A stretch of DNA of 64,000 nucleotides from Przewalskia tangutica. Its lineage: Eukaryota; Streptophyta; Magnoliopsida; Solanales; Solanaceae. The position numbers were made by a program, and so were the translations under genes. Positions within the stretch are counted from its first letter, which is position 1. Each line of letters opens with the position of its first letter. The stretch covers positions 90,353,093-90,417,092 of the forward strand of contig CM056724.1 of NCBI GenBank assembly GCA_029844215.1. The letters are read 5' to 3'. Under the pieces are notes generated by a model. That model made no database searches and was not told where the DNA came from. It saw nothing but the letters and a program-made list of their open reading frames with translations. Shown here piece after piece: positions 54,440 through 64,000 of this stretch.

Positions 54440-54620
54440 ATGACAGAGCATCAATATTTCACAAGATCAAAGGCACGGTCCAGCGACATGACCGATTCAA
54501 GGGCATTTGAGCAGAACGAGTCGGAACCTGTCTTGGTTCCTATAGGCAAAACAGGGGTCTCAGAAAAGAAAAGCAGCATAGATCCGATCGAGCACCTCGC
54601 CCAGTTACCACAGCAAATGG
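54440..54620 (+). pseudogene. OG gag N-terminus, cut by GY1 insertion
   Basis: The frame starts MTEHQYFTRSKARSSDM and continues for 60 residues to EHLAQLPQQM before running into the GY1 LTR at 54621. The position after a long leader and the basic, then acidic composition fit a gag start, but no conserved gag domain lies in this short stretch. The rest should resume after the GY1 copy, behind a second AATGG. Confidence 0.5.
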
Positions 54621-57290
54621 TGTCACGCCCCGACTTTTCCTAAGTCTTTACTTAGGGTGTGATGGCACCTGGACAATTATTTTCCACCAGGAGCACCATT
54701 TAATTCTCTTTATTTAGAAATTTAAACTTATATTCAAATACGGAGCTATTAATAAAAATAACAATAAAGAAATTTATTTATGACTTTATTGAAAATATAA
54801 CAAAGATTATTCTAAGTTGGAAGGGAGACCATTCCACACGGGCATTTCCCGAGACACTGGAACTGACATCCTGAACCTGACGAATACCAAGCCCGGAACA
54901 ATGGACTTGGTATGACAAGAGGCTGCGGGACGATCGCTAGCCTTGGCGTAGAGCCTTTCCTCTATCACGCTTTCCTGAAACATGTTAAATAAAGAGTCAG
55001 CCCTACCATCTGGGGCTGAGTGAGAACCTTACCCTGCAATTCAAAGCAACACCACAATATTCCAAGTGCAATCACATTATAACGTAATAAGCATATTGCA
55101 AAAACATATCAGGTTACAACATTTTTAAATATGCAAAGAACTCCTCATAGGAAATTCTCGCTTAACTAACACCTCATTTTATCTCGTATATACGTTAGGA
55201 CATTCCCGCATTTCCATATGTTTGTTACATTTATATATTTGTGAACGCGTATTCACTTTTTTATATTTATATATAGGTGAACATGTATTCATTTTTATAT
55301 ATGTTGCGTGCAACCCGATCCATTATATTTACGATTTGTGAACACGTATTCACTTTACGCTTTGTTGCGCAACCCGATCCATTATGTTTACGTATTTGTG
55401 AACGCGTATTCACTTTACTTTTTGTTACGCGGCAACCCGATCCATTATATTTACGTATTTGTGAACACGTATTCACTTTACGCTTTGTTGCGCGCAACCC
55501 GATCCATTATATTTACGTATTTGTGAACGCGTATTCACTTTACGCTTTGTTGAGGCGCAACCCGATCCATTATATTTACGTATTTGTGAACACGTATTCA
55601 CTTTACGCTTTGTTGCGCGCGCAACCCGATCCATTATGTTTACGTATTTGTGAACGCGTATTCACTTTACGCTTTGTTGCGCGCAACCCGATCCATTATA
55701 TATTTATATATTTATGTGAACACGTATTCACTTTTCATATTTTTCAGAAGATCGAATAAATACTATTCTCTTTTCTAACATTCTGTCATTCATACTTGTA
55801 ACGATTATAACTTTTTAACCATAACTCCAACTAAGGTGTTTCTCAAGCGGAAACTAAGGTAAGACGTGAATATTTCACTGTACCAAATTTCATTTAAAAC
55901 TACTTTGGGTAACTAACACCAATTTATCCTCAAAACAGCCACATAAAATTTGTTTCGGCAGAATTTTTATTAAACAGCACCTAATCTTATAATAGTCATA
56001 ACTCCTAATCTGTAAACCCGTTCAAGCCCCATAAATTCTCAAAACGACGAGAACAGAGAGCTACACGTCTCCATGTGAACCATACTTTCATATTCTGTAC
56101 CGTTTGGTAAAGTTTTACACTTTTATTCGCTGCCCTTCCTGGATCTCGATAGATCCGAGGCAGAAACTTTAAACAGCGATAACTCTCAATCCGTAAGTTT
56201 GATAGACCCCCGTAAGGTCTCAAAATGTCCAAAACAGAGAGATCTAGAACTTTCATTGAGAAACAATTTTCATATTACCCACAGATTAGTACAGTTTTAC
56301 GTTTAAACGTCCTGCCTTCTGGATTCCGATGAATCCGAGGCAGCAGCTTCAAACTACAATAACTCTCAACTCGTAAGTCCGTTTTAATAACTCTTTATCT
56401 ATATCTGTCCGTAACAGAGATATTTACAACCATGTAAATTTTCATATAATTCTAATAAGTAAAACTCAATAAAAACAGTCCGTAATTATGTCTTTCCGAA
56501 TTTCGGCCAAATCTAAGGCAGGAACTTTGAACTATGATAACTTTCAAACCGTATGTCCATTCTACCGCATTTTTGATTCTATATGATCATATTAGAGAGG
56601 TGTACCACTCCTCCGAATTTCATCAAATTCTAACAATTATAACTCAGTGAGAACAGTTCGTAAAGTTCATGACGCAACTAGTTGTCTAAACAATCAAAAG
56701 TTCAATATTTCTTTTCAATACTCAATTCTTATTCTAACATGTATTGAACTTAAAATAAAGGATATTACCAAGAATTTCTGAGTGAGAAAACTCACCTTGT
56801 AAGTGTGAAGATTATTGTTGTGTGGTTGCTAAAATTATCCTTACTCTCTAGTATTTTGATTCTTGTTCTTCTTGTCCTCTTGGTATTTTTTTCCTCTTCT
56901 TTTCACTTGTTTTTTTTCCTGATTTTCTAACCTTTATGTTATGTACTTTGTTTGTGTGTAAATACAATGTATAAGTGGAGAGTTTTCTATAACATATGGG
57001 AGGTGAAATGACAAGAGTTGGAGGGGAAATGAAAAGGGGGGGAGAAGGGAAAGGGGTGGACGCCCAAAGGCATGCATGGACGTCCTTCTTCTTCTTCTTT
57101 TTTTCTTCTTTTTTTTTTTTTGTTTTTTTTTTTTGTTTTTTTCTTCTTATTTTCATTTTATCTATCTATTTATCCAACTTTAACACTAACTCTATCTCAT
57201 GCAATTTATTCTTTGTTTTCTTATATATATATATTTTTATTAACCCAACCACAACTATATATTATTATTATTATTTTTCCGGATTTTACA
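54621..57290 (-). mobile_element. GY1 LTR 5 (3' LTR of the second copy)
   Basis: 2670 bp. The terminus TGTCACGCCCCGAC is intact, with left flank AATGG (54616-54620). It lacks about 46 bases present in LTRs 1-4 after 'gaaaatataac' ('gcgagcccatgctcg' segment), a difference shared with LTR 6. The A-rich tract (57087-57147) is CTT/T-rich and unlike that of LTRs 1-4. Confidence 0.9.
55301..55746 (-). repeat. Palindromic tandem array in LTR 5
   Basis: About seven units. Joints are variable (GTTGCGCGCAAC, GTTGCGCAAC, GTTGCGCGCGCAAC) and the ACGCTTTG form is used, as in LTR 3. Confidence 0.85.
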
Positions 57291-57539
57291 TTCTCTCCTC
57301 CTTAAGCAACATTCGTCCTCGAATGTGAATACGGTCGTAACATAATCACATAGACACAATAATAACATAATCACATAGACACAATAATGTTTATTGTTAT
57401 TGTAACAAATTTGGGGCTTCACATTCTTCCTTCCTTAAGAAGCATTCGTCCTCGAATGAGAATAAGGTTGTAACACATGCATATAGACACGCAAATGGCA
57501 CACATATGAAGTACTATGTCATGCATTTTTTTTATTACC

Positions 57540-57990
57540 TTAGTCAAATAGGAATGGATATTTGACTTTCATCGCCTCTTCCGCTTCCTGTGGCTTCCTC
57601 AGGAGTGATTCCCATAGGACTTTCACTAAACAATATCTTTATTTCTAAGGCGTTGAACCTTTCTATCAAGTATTTCTACCGAGCCTCTTCATATCAAGCT
57701 CTTATTAAGAATTATCTCCGGGAAGGATGACGTGACTTGGATCGCAAGTATTTTCGTAACATTGACACATGAAATACCGGATGCACCGCTTCACTCTTGT
57801 GGAAGTGCTAATTGTAAGCCACATTCCCACTCTTCGCAAGATCTCATATGGCACAACAAACCTCGGGATCAATTTCCTTTCTTACCAAAGCGCATCACTC
57901 CTTCATCGGGGACACTTTTAAAATACTTTCTCCCCTCTTGGAATTCAAGATCTCGAATTCAAGATCTCTTTTCCGATGATCCGCATAGGA
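57540..57990 (-). pseudogene. GY1 integrase C-terminus and chromodomain-like tail, second copy, shattered
   Basis: The DNA aligns base for base with 12245-12690 but has a dozen or more small deletions, so no open frame survives. There is also a 14-base tandem duplication of 'gaattcaagatctc' near 57940-57968. The end 'gtcaaataggaatggatatt' (FLFD stop region) is intact. Confidence 0.75.
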
Positions 57991-58170
57991 CTTATGACGC
58001 TTATGAGCTGTTTTGATCCGCTCCCAATCATCTGTACCTTTATCATTTGTTTTTGAATGACTTCAGTCCGAATAAGGCCTCACCCACCTCGAACCATCCA
58101 AGTGAGACCTACATTTTCGCCCATATAATGTTTCAAACGGGCCATTTGTATGCTAGAGTGAAAACTATTG

Positions 58171-59399
58171 TCAGGCGAACTCAATTAGACATAGATGGTC
58201 CAACCAGCTTCCCGAAAATCTAACACACAAGATCGCAACATGCCCTCGTTGTTTGAATTGTTCGCACTTGCCCATCTGCTTCATGGGTGGAAATTGGCTT
58301 AACTTAACTTTTGTCCCGAGGCCCGCTGAAACTTTGCCAAAAGTGTGAGATGAATCGGGAACCCCTATCTCAAATAATTTGTAAGGGAATCCTGTAACCG
58401 CACAATCTCCTTCAAATAAATCTTGTGTGTGGTGCGCGATGCGTAGTCTTGACCAGGTAAGAAATGGGTCGACTTTGTGTCGATTAACAATCACCCAAAT
58501 AGAATCATACCCTTCTCGAGTTTTCTAGACTGCATTTGAAATCCATATGAATCGCCTCCCATTTCCACATGGGGACTCCAATGTCCTGAAGTAATCCGCC
58601 AGGTTTTTGGTGTTCAGCTTTCACCTGCTGACATATAAGACACCTCCCGACAAACTCCGCAACGTCTTTCTTCATCCCGTCCCACAAGTAATTTGCCTTG
58701 AGGTCCTGATACATTTTTGTTGACCCTGGATGAATGGAATATCTTGTGTTGTGACCCTCATCTAAGATCTTCCTCCTTAGATCATTTACCTTAGGAACAC
58801 ATAACCTACCCTTATACCGAAGGGTTCCGTCATTATCTCCCAATGTAAACTGTGAAGGTTTTCCCTGTTGGATCATCTCCCGAAATCTAACAAACTCCGT
58901 ATCCTCAAACTGACTTTCTTTTATTTCTGAAGCTAAGACAGAGTGCGAGGTATCATGTACCACCACCCTACCTTCACCGATCTCAGTTAAGCTAACCCCG
59001 AGGTTTCCCAATCTTTGAACCTCACGAACAATACCTCTCTTTTGTATTGCCAAATGGGCTAAGCTGCCCATTGATCTCCCATCGAGCGCCACCACCACGT
59101 TAGCTTTACCATGATTGTAAAGAATAATAAGTTCATTATACTTAAGCAACTCTAACCATCTTCTTTGTCTTAGATTCAAATCCTTCGTGGTTATGCATCG
59201 CAAGCTCTTATTATCGTAGAATATGTCCACATGCATACCATACAAATAATGTCTCCATATTCGTAAGGCAAACACCACCGCAGCCTAATTCCAAGTCATG
59301 AGTTGGGTAATTCTTCTCATGTATCTTCAATCGTCTAGATGCATACGCATAACCTTTCCAAATCGCATCAAGACACATCCTAACCCAACTCTGAGGCAT
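58171..59399 (-). pseudogene. GY1 RNase H and integrase, second copy
   Basis: The frame at 59278-58505 (257 residues) covers the end of RNase H (FALRIWRHYLYGMHVDIF), the connection and the integrase finger HPGSTKMYQDL to CLICQQVK, ending at WKWEAIHMDF, where the first core Asp lies. RNase H sequence before it (59399-59211) is in another frame. The core continues in 58494-58171 with several shifts. HVDIFYDNKSL has Tyr where other copies have Thr before the RNase H Asp. Confidence 0.75.
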
Positions 59400-59528
59400 C
59401 GCAATAGAATGTGAACCCTTCTTGTCCCGATGGTAAGGTTAGGACTGGTGCAGTAGTCAACAATTCCTTTAGTTTCTGAAAACTTGATTCACATGCTTCT
59501 GACCACTGGTACTTAACCGCTTTTTTAG

Positions 59529-60411
59529 TCAACCGGTCATGGAGCAAAGAAGACTAGAAAAACCTTTTACGAATCTTCTATAATACCCAGCCAAACCCAA
59601 GAAACTTCTAACCTCTGTCGGAGTGGTCGGTTTTGGCCAGTTCTTCACTGCTTCTATCTTCTGGGGGTCTACCATAATTCCATCCCTTGACACAACATGG
59701 CCCAAAAAGGCTACCTTTTCCAACCAAAATTCACACTTTGAAAATTTAGCATATAGTTTCTCCTGTTTCAAGACTTGAAGCACTACCTCGACGCTCTTCA
59801 TGTTCTTCAACACTCTTACTGTAAATTAGGATATCATCTATGAACACGATCACGAACAAATCTAGGAATGGTTTGAAGATTCTGTTCATTAAATCCATAA
59901 AAGTCGCTGGGGCATTGGTTAACCCAAAAGACATGACCAAGAACTCATAATGGCCGTATCGGGTTCTAAAGGTTGTTTTGGATATATCATCTGGATTTAT
60001 TTTCAGCTGGTGATATCCCGAACGGAGATCAATCTTGGAAAAATAGCTAGCTCCCTGAAGTTGGTCAAAAATATCATCGATTCTTGGTAATGGGTACCGG
60101 TTCTTGATCGTGACCTTATTGAGCTGCCGATAATCGATGCACATTCGGAGCGATCCGTCTTTCTTTTTCACAAACAGGACTGGTGCACCCCAAAGGGAAA
60201 CACTAGACCTTATAAAGCCCTTATCCAGAAGATCCTTCAATTGTTCTTTTAACTCCCTCAATTCAGCTGGGGCCATTCGATATGGAGGGATAGAGATGGG
60301 TCTTGTACCCGGAATTAACTCTATAGCAAACTCCACTTCTCGATCCGGAGGAAGACCTGGAAGATCTTCAGGAAAAATCCTCCGAAAAATTTCGAACAAT
60401 AGGGACATCAT
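59529..60411 (-). CDS. GY1 reverse transcriptase, second copy
   Basis: The 221-residue frame at 60411-59746 holds RT blocks in one frame: ELKEQLKDLLDKGFIRSS, WGAPVLFVKKKDGSLRMCID, YFSKIDLRSGYHQL with the first catalytic Asp, YGHYEFLVMSFGLTNAP, and FIDDILIYS with the catalytic DD. A shift at about 59795 ('ctacctcgacgctc' where copy 1 has 'ctaccctcagatgctc') moves the thumb and connection to 59813-59529 (FLGHVVSRDG, FLGLAGYYRRFVKGF). This is the most complete RT palm in the window. Confidence 0.85.
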
Positions 60412-61765
60412 TCACTGCTGAGGATTCTTTTTGGGTATCCATTATATTAGCCAGATATGCGTACTCCACTCTGTGACTTCTCAATAACTTTTGAGCCCCA
60501 AGGTAGGAAATAAACTGACCTGAGGATATTCCAATCCTACCCCTTATAACAACTTCTGGTTCTCCGGGAAAAGTTAATCTTACTATCTTTCGCCGACAAT
60601 CTAACATGGCATAACATGCCGACAACCAATCCATACCCAAAATGACGTCGAAGTCCACCATATCAAGTAGTACTAGGTTCACCATTGTTCCTCTGCCATT
60701 CACTTCTAATGAGAAATTATTTACCACCCGAGAGGCCCAAATTGAGGCCCCTACTGGTGTCATAACCTCAAAAGGTCCACTTAAATAAGAAGGTTCTACG
60801 TGTAAATTCTTAGCAAAGCCCATTGACACATATGAAAATGTAGAGCCGGGATCGTATAATACAAATGCAGGAATACTCGAGACTAGCAAAATACCTGTGA
60901 CCACCGCATTAGATGCTTCTACCTCATTCTTCTGGGGCAAAGCGTAGAGCCGATTAGAATTGTTGGGTTGTTGACCTCCCTGACTCTGGCGGGGTTGGTT
61001 TCCCTGATTTTCCCTGTAGGCAGTTGTGGTTGCTTCTGACCTCCCCTGAATAGATTGAGTTTGGGTCCTCTTCTTGCAATCTCTGGCATAGTGGCCTGAC
61101 TCTCCACAGTTATAACATGTCTTCGTTAAGAGCCGACATTCTCCATTGTGTTTCCTTTGACAAATCTTACAAATCGGTTTGTCACCTCCTGTGTTAGGAT
61201 TGGTGGCCTTGTCCTTGCTACCTTGGTAATTAGACCAACTGTGCCCCTTAGGCTTGAAATAAGACTGGCCCACAGGTTGGTTCGGTCCTGAAGATCCCTT
61301 ACTAAACTCCTGCTTCTGATTTTGACTCTGGTTAAATGATCCTGACGTCCGAAATCTCTTCTGCGAATATTCTCTTTTTGCTTTAGCGAAACCTTCTACC
61401 CTCAAAGCCATATCGACAATCTGAAGATAAGTTCGATCGTTGCCTAACGCCACCACCTTCTCTGCTATGTTCGGGTTTAAATCCTCTACAAATCGCTTGA
61501 CTCTATCCATTTCTGTAGGGACGACATGTGTGTTGTATGCCGATAACCTCACGAACTGTGTATCATATTCTTGTACACTGCGGTCACCTTGCTTCAATTG
61601 TTCAAACTCCCGTCTGAGCGCATCCTTGCGCGTATTAGGCATAAATTTCTCAATGAATGTCGCTCTGAATCCTCCCCAAGTCATTGGTGGTGACATCGGG
61701 GGACGATTTCTTCTAAAATTTCTCCACCACACCCGTGTGTCGTCCACTAACCGTGCGATTACCAA
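60368..61765 (-). CDS. GY1 gag and protease, second copy
   Basis: A 465-residue frame, the best gag in the window. The gag core (WWRNFRRN, FMPNTRKDALRREFEQLKQG, SVQEYDTQFVRLSAYN) is followed by a basic Gln/Ser-rich linker and two knuckles: CKICQRKHNGEC (CX2CX3HX3C) and CYNCGESGHYARDC (CX2CX4HX4C). Protease follows in the same frame with VLYDPGSTFSYVS and DFDVILGMDWLSA. It ends NFSEDFS because 'aaaaatcctcc' replaces 'aaaacctcc' and shifts into the RT frame. The start Met is internal: about 60 bases upstream are missing relative to the other copies (near 61774), so the true gag N-terminus is lost. Confidence 0.88.
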   Translation of the reverse strand: MVIARLVDDTRVWWRNFRRNRPPMSPPMTWGGFRATFIEKFMPNTRKDALRREFEQLKQGDRSVQEYDTQFVRLSAYNTHVVPTEMDRVKRFVEDLNPNIAEKVVALGNDRTYLQIVDMALRVEGFAKAKREYSQKRFRTSGSFNQSQNQKQEFSKGSSGPNQPVGQSYFKPKGHSWSNYQGSKDKATNPNTGGDKPICKICQRKHNGECRLLTKTCYNCGESGHYARDCKKRTQTQSIQGRSEATTTAYRENQGNQPRQSQGGQQPNNSNRLYALPQKNEVEASNAVVTGILLVSSIPAFVLYDPGSTFSYVSMGFAKNLHVEPSYLSGPFEVMTPVGASIWASRVVNNFSLEVNGRGTMVNLVLLDMVDFDVILGMDWLSACYAMLDCRRKIVRLTFPGEPEVVIRGRIGISSGQFISYLGAQKLLRSHRVEYAYLANIMDTQKESSAVNDVPIVRNFSEDFS

Positions 61766-62126
61766 ATTGACGTAAATACTATTGGGTTAGACTTGTAGTA
61801 CTTCCCTGTATAGATATGTTCCATTCTTCTCACAAAATTTCCCCCATAGTCTATCTGGTACCTCTCCTACCTTTTCGGTCGGTGGTGCAGTCACATCTGG
61901 TTATTTTATCGTTGTACACTCCCTTCCACAATCCTTTGAAGGAGGTAGTACGAGAACCAAGTCTTTGAAAAGACTCAAGATAGGCACGAGAAGAGTATGA
62001 AAGAAGTGAAACTTTAGGATGTTATTCCGTTTACTTATTACTAAGGTGGCGCGCACACCGTCGCATTAAGTAACCGTTCAAACACCCGACTCGAAGAAAC
62101 TTCCTAGAATCTCCTAACCTGGTTTA

Positions 62127-62138
62127 GCTCTGATACCA
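62127..62138 (-). other. Primer-binding site, second copy (intact)
   Basis: The sense strand reads TGGTATCAGAGC, a full match to the usual initiator Met tRNA complement, three bases after the LTR terminus GTGACA. Confidence 0.85.
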
Positions 62139-62141
62139 ACT

Positions 62142-64000
62142 TGTCACGCCCCGACTTTTCCTAAGTCTTTACTTAGGGCGTGATGGCACTGACAATTATT
62201 TTCCACCAGGAGCACCATTTAATTCTCTTTATTTAGAAATTTAAACTTATATTCAAATACGGAGCTATTAATAAAAATAACAATAAAGAAATTTGTTTAT
62301 GACTTTATTGAAAATATAACAAAGATTATTCTAAGTTGGAAGGGAGACCATTCCACACGGGCATTTCGAGACATCGAATCGACATCCGAACTCGATTAAT
62401 ACCAAGCCCGAAACAATGGACTTGGTATGACAAGAGGCTGCGGGACGATCGCTAGCCTTGGCGTGGAGCCTTTCCTCAATCACGCTTTCCTGAAACATGT
62501 TAAATAAAGAGTCAGCCCTACCATCTGGGGCTGAGTGAGAACCTTACCCTGCAATTCAAAGCAACACCATAATATTCCAAGTGCAATCACATTATAACGT
62601 AATAAGCATATTGCAAAAACATATCAGGTTACAACATTTTTAAATATGCAGCAACTCCTCATAGGAAATTCTCAGTTTAACTAACACCTCATTTTATCTC
62701 GTATTATACGTTAGGACATTCCCCTGCATTTCCATATGTTTGTTACATTTATATATTTGTGAACGCGTATTCACTTTTCATATTTATATATAGGTGAACA
62801 TGTATTCATTTTTTATATATGTTGCGGCGTGCAACCCGATCCATTATATTTACGTATTTGTGAACACGTATTCACTTTACGTTTTGTTGCGGCGTGCAAC
62901 CCGATCCATTATGTTTACGTATTGTTGCGGCGTGCAACCCGATCCATTATATTTACGTATTTGTGAACACGTATTCACTTTACGTTTTGTTGCGGCGTGC
63001 AACCCGATCCATTATGTTTACGTATTTGTGAACGCGTATTCACTTTACGTTTTGTTGCGGCGTGCAACCCGATCCATTATATTTACGTATTTGTGAACAC
63101 GTATTCACTTTACGTTTTGTTGCGGCGTGCAACCCGATCCATTATGTTTACGTATTTGTGAACGCGTATTCACTTTACGTTTTGTTGCGGCGTGCAACCC
63201 GATCCATTATATATGTATATATTTATGTGAACACATATTCACTTTTCATATTTTTCAGAAGATCGAATAAATACTATTCTCTTTTCTAACATTCTGTCAT
63301 TCATACTTGTAACGATTATAACTTTTTAACCATAACTCCAACTAAGGTGTTTCTCAAGCGGAAACTAAGGTAAGACGGGAATCTTTCACTGTACCAAATT
63401 TTATTTAAAACTACTTTGGGTAACTAACACCAATTTATCCTCAAAACAGCCACATAAAATTTGTTTCGGCAGAATTTTTATTAAACAACACCCAATCTTA
63501 TAATAGTCATAACTCCTAATCTGTAAACCCGTTCAAGCCCCATAAATTCTCAAAACGATGAGAACAGAGAGCTACACGTCTCCATGTGAACCATACTTTC
63601 ATATTCTATACAATTTGGTACAGTTTTACACTTTTATTCGCTGCCCTTCCTGGATCTCGATAGATCCGAGGCAGAAATTTTAAACAGCGATAACTCTCAA
63701 TCCGTAAGTCTGATAGACCCCCGTAAGGTCTCAAAATGTCCACAACAGAGAGATCTAGAACTTTCATTTAGCAACAATTTTCATATTCCCCACAGATTAG
63801 TACAGTTTTACGTTTAAACGTCCTGCCTTCTGGATTCCGATGAATCCGAGGCAGCAGCTTCAAACTACAATAACTCTCAACTCGTAAGTCCGTTTTAATA
63901 AATCTTTATCTATATCTGTCCGTAACAGAGAGATGTACAACCATGTAAATTTTCATATAATTCTAATAAGTAAAACACAATAAAAACAGTCCGTAATTAT
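62142..64000 (-). mobile_element. GY1 LTR 6, cut by the window end
   Basis: The terminus TGTCACGCCCCGAC matches LTR 5, including the missing 46 bases, so the two form a pair. The palindromic array is at 62817-63257, with one unit shortened near 62915-62930. TATA is at 62781-62792. The stretch 62188-62410 is rich in CTG-to-TCG changes relative to LTR 5. Whether this LTR ends the element or leads into another internal region cannot be seen. Confidence 0.88.
62817..63257 (-). repeat. Palindromic tandem array in LTR 6
   Basis: About seven units, mostly with GTTGCGGCGTGCAAC joints and ACGTTTTG, thus more like LTRs 2 and 4 than its partner LTR 5. Confidence 0.85.

Larger units (their letters stand above)
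57291..62141 (-). pseudogene. GY1 internal region of the second copy (gag-pol, broken)
   Basis: 4.85 kb. PBS 62127-62138 is the unmodified TGGTATCAGAGC. Leader hairpin 61960-61975. Polypurine modules start at 57291 and 57424; the intervening sequence has an extra tandem duplication of 'cataatcacatagacacaat' (57338-57389). Gag to RT (59530-61765) is the best preserved stretch in the window, while 57560-58500 and 59080-59420 hold many short indels. Confidence 0.85.

Overview
This window is plant heterochromatin made almost entirely of transposable elements stacked inside one another. I see no intact cellular gene. The mix of large chromodomain Ty3/gypsy elements, Ogre/Tat-like long LTRs, Ty1/copia, LINE and hAT elements suggests a eudicot, most likely Solanaceae, but the organism is inferred from family style and not proven. 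Family names used here are my own labels: GY1 (gypsy, minus strand), OG (long LTR, plus strand), S3, D and E (other LTR families).

Layout. 1-321 is unresolved. 322-7671 is an OG LTR (LTR A) split by an S3 solo LTR at 1161-4586 (target-site duplication, TSD, CCAAT). 8060-9088 is a non-autonomous hAT element (TSD GTTAGAAA) that carries a three-exon, intron-containing piece of a gene resembling the DNA polymerase delta catalytic subunit. 9216-37853 is an Ac-like hAT (TSD TAGAGGAC) with a decayed transposase on the minus strand. Into it, 9350-34712, went a GY1 element that is now a tandem array of four LTRs and three internal regions inside a single TSD pair (TCTGG). The hAT interrupts a decayed copia element on the plus strand (37862-38900, 40305-41313), which also holds an E solo LTR (38901-40299, TSD GATCC) and a second E LTR (41314-41584). 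That second E LTR is cut by element D (minus strand, LTR 41585-44682, internal region occupied by LINE remains, second LTR from 49113). D's second LTR is cut by OG LTR B (49975-53584) with its PBS and gag start. The OG gag is cut at 54621 by another GY1 copy (LTR 54621-57290, internal 57291-62141, LTR 62142 to beyond the window).

The GY1 internal regions read gag, CCHC knuckles, protease, reverse transcriptase, RNase H, integrase and a C-terminal chromodomain-like segment, the order of Tekay/Del-type chromoviruses. All four are broken. Many of the breaks fall in patches where CTG is replaced by TCG or shortened relative to sister copies, so part of the apparent decay may be assembly error at methylated CHG sites.

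Structures worth attention: an array of T-arm-like hairpins carrying perfect Pol III B-box sequence in the D LTR, a palindromic repeat array just upstream of a TATA box in every GY1 LTR, a duplicated polypurine tract that implies an LTR boundary shift, covarying hairpins in the OG LTRs, and the captured polymerase gene fragment.
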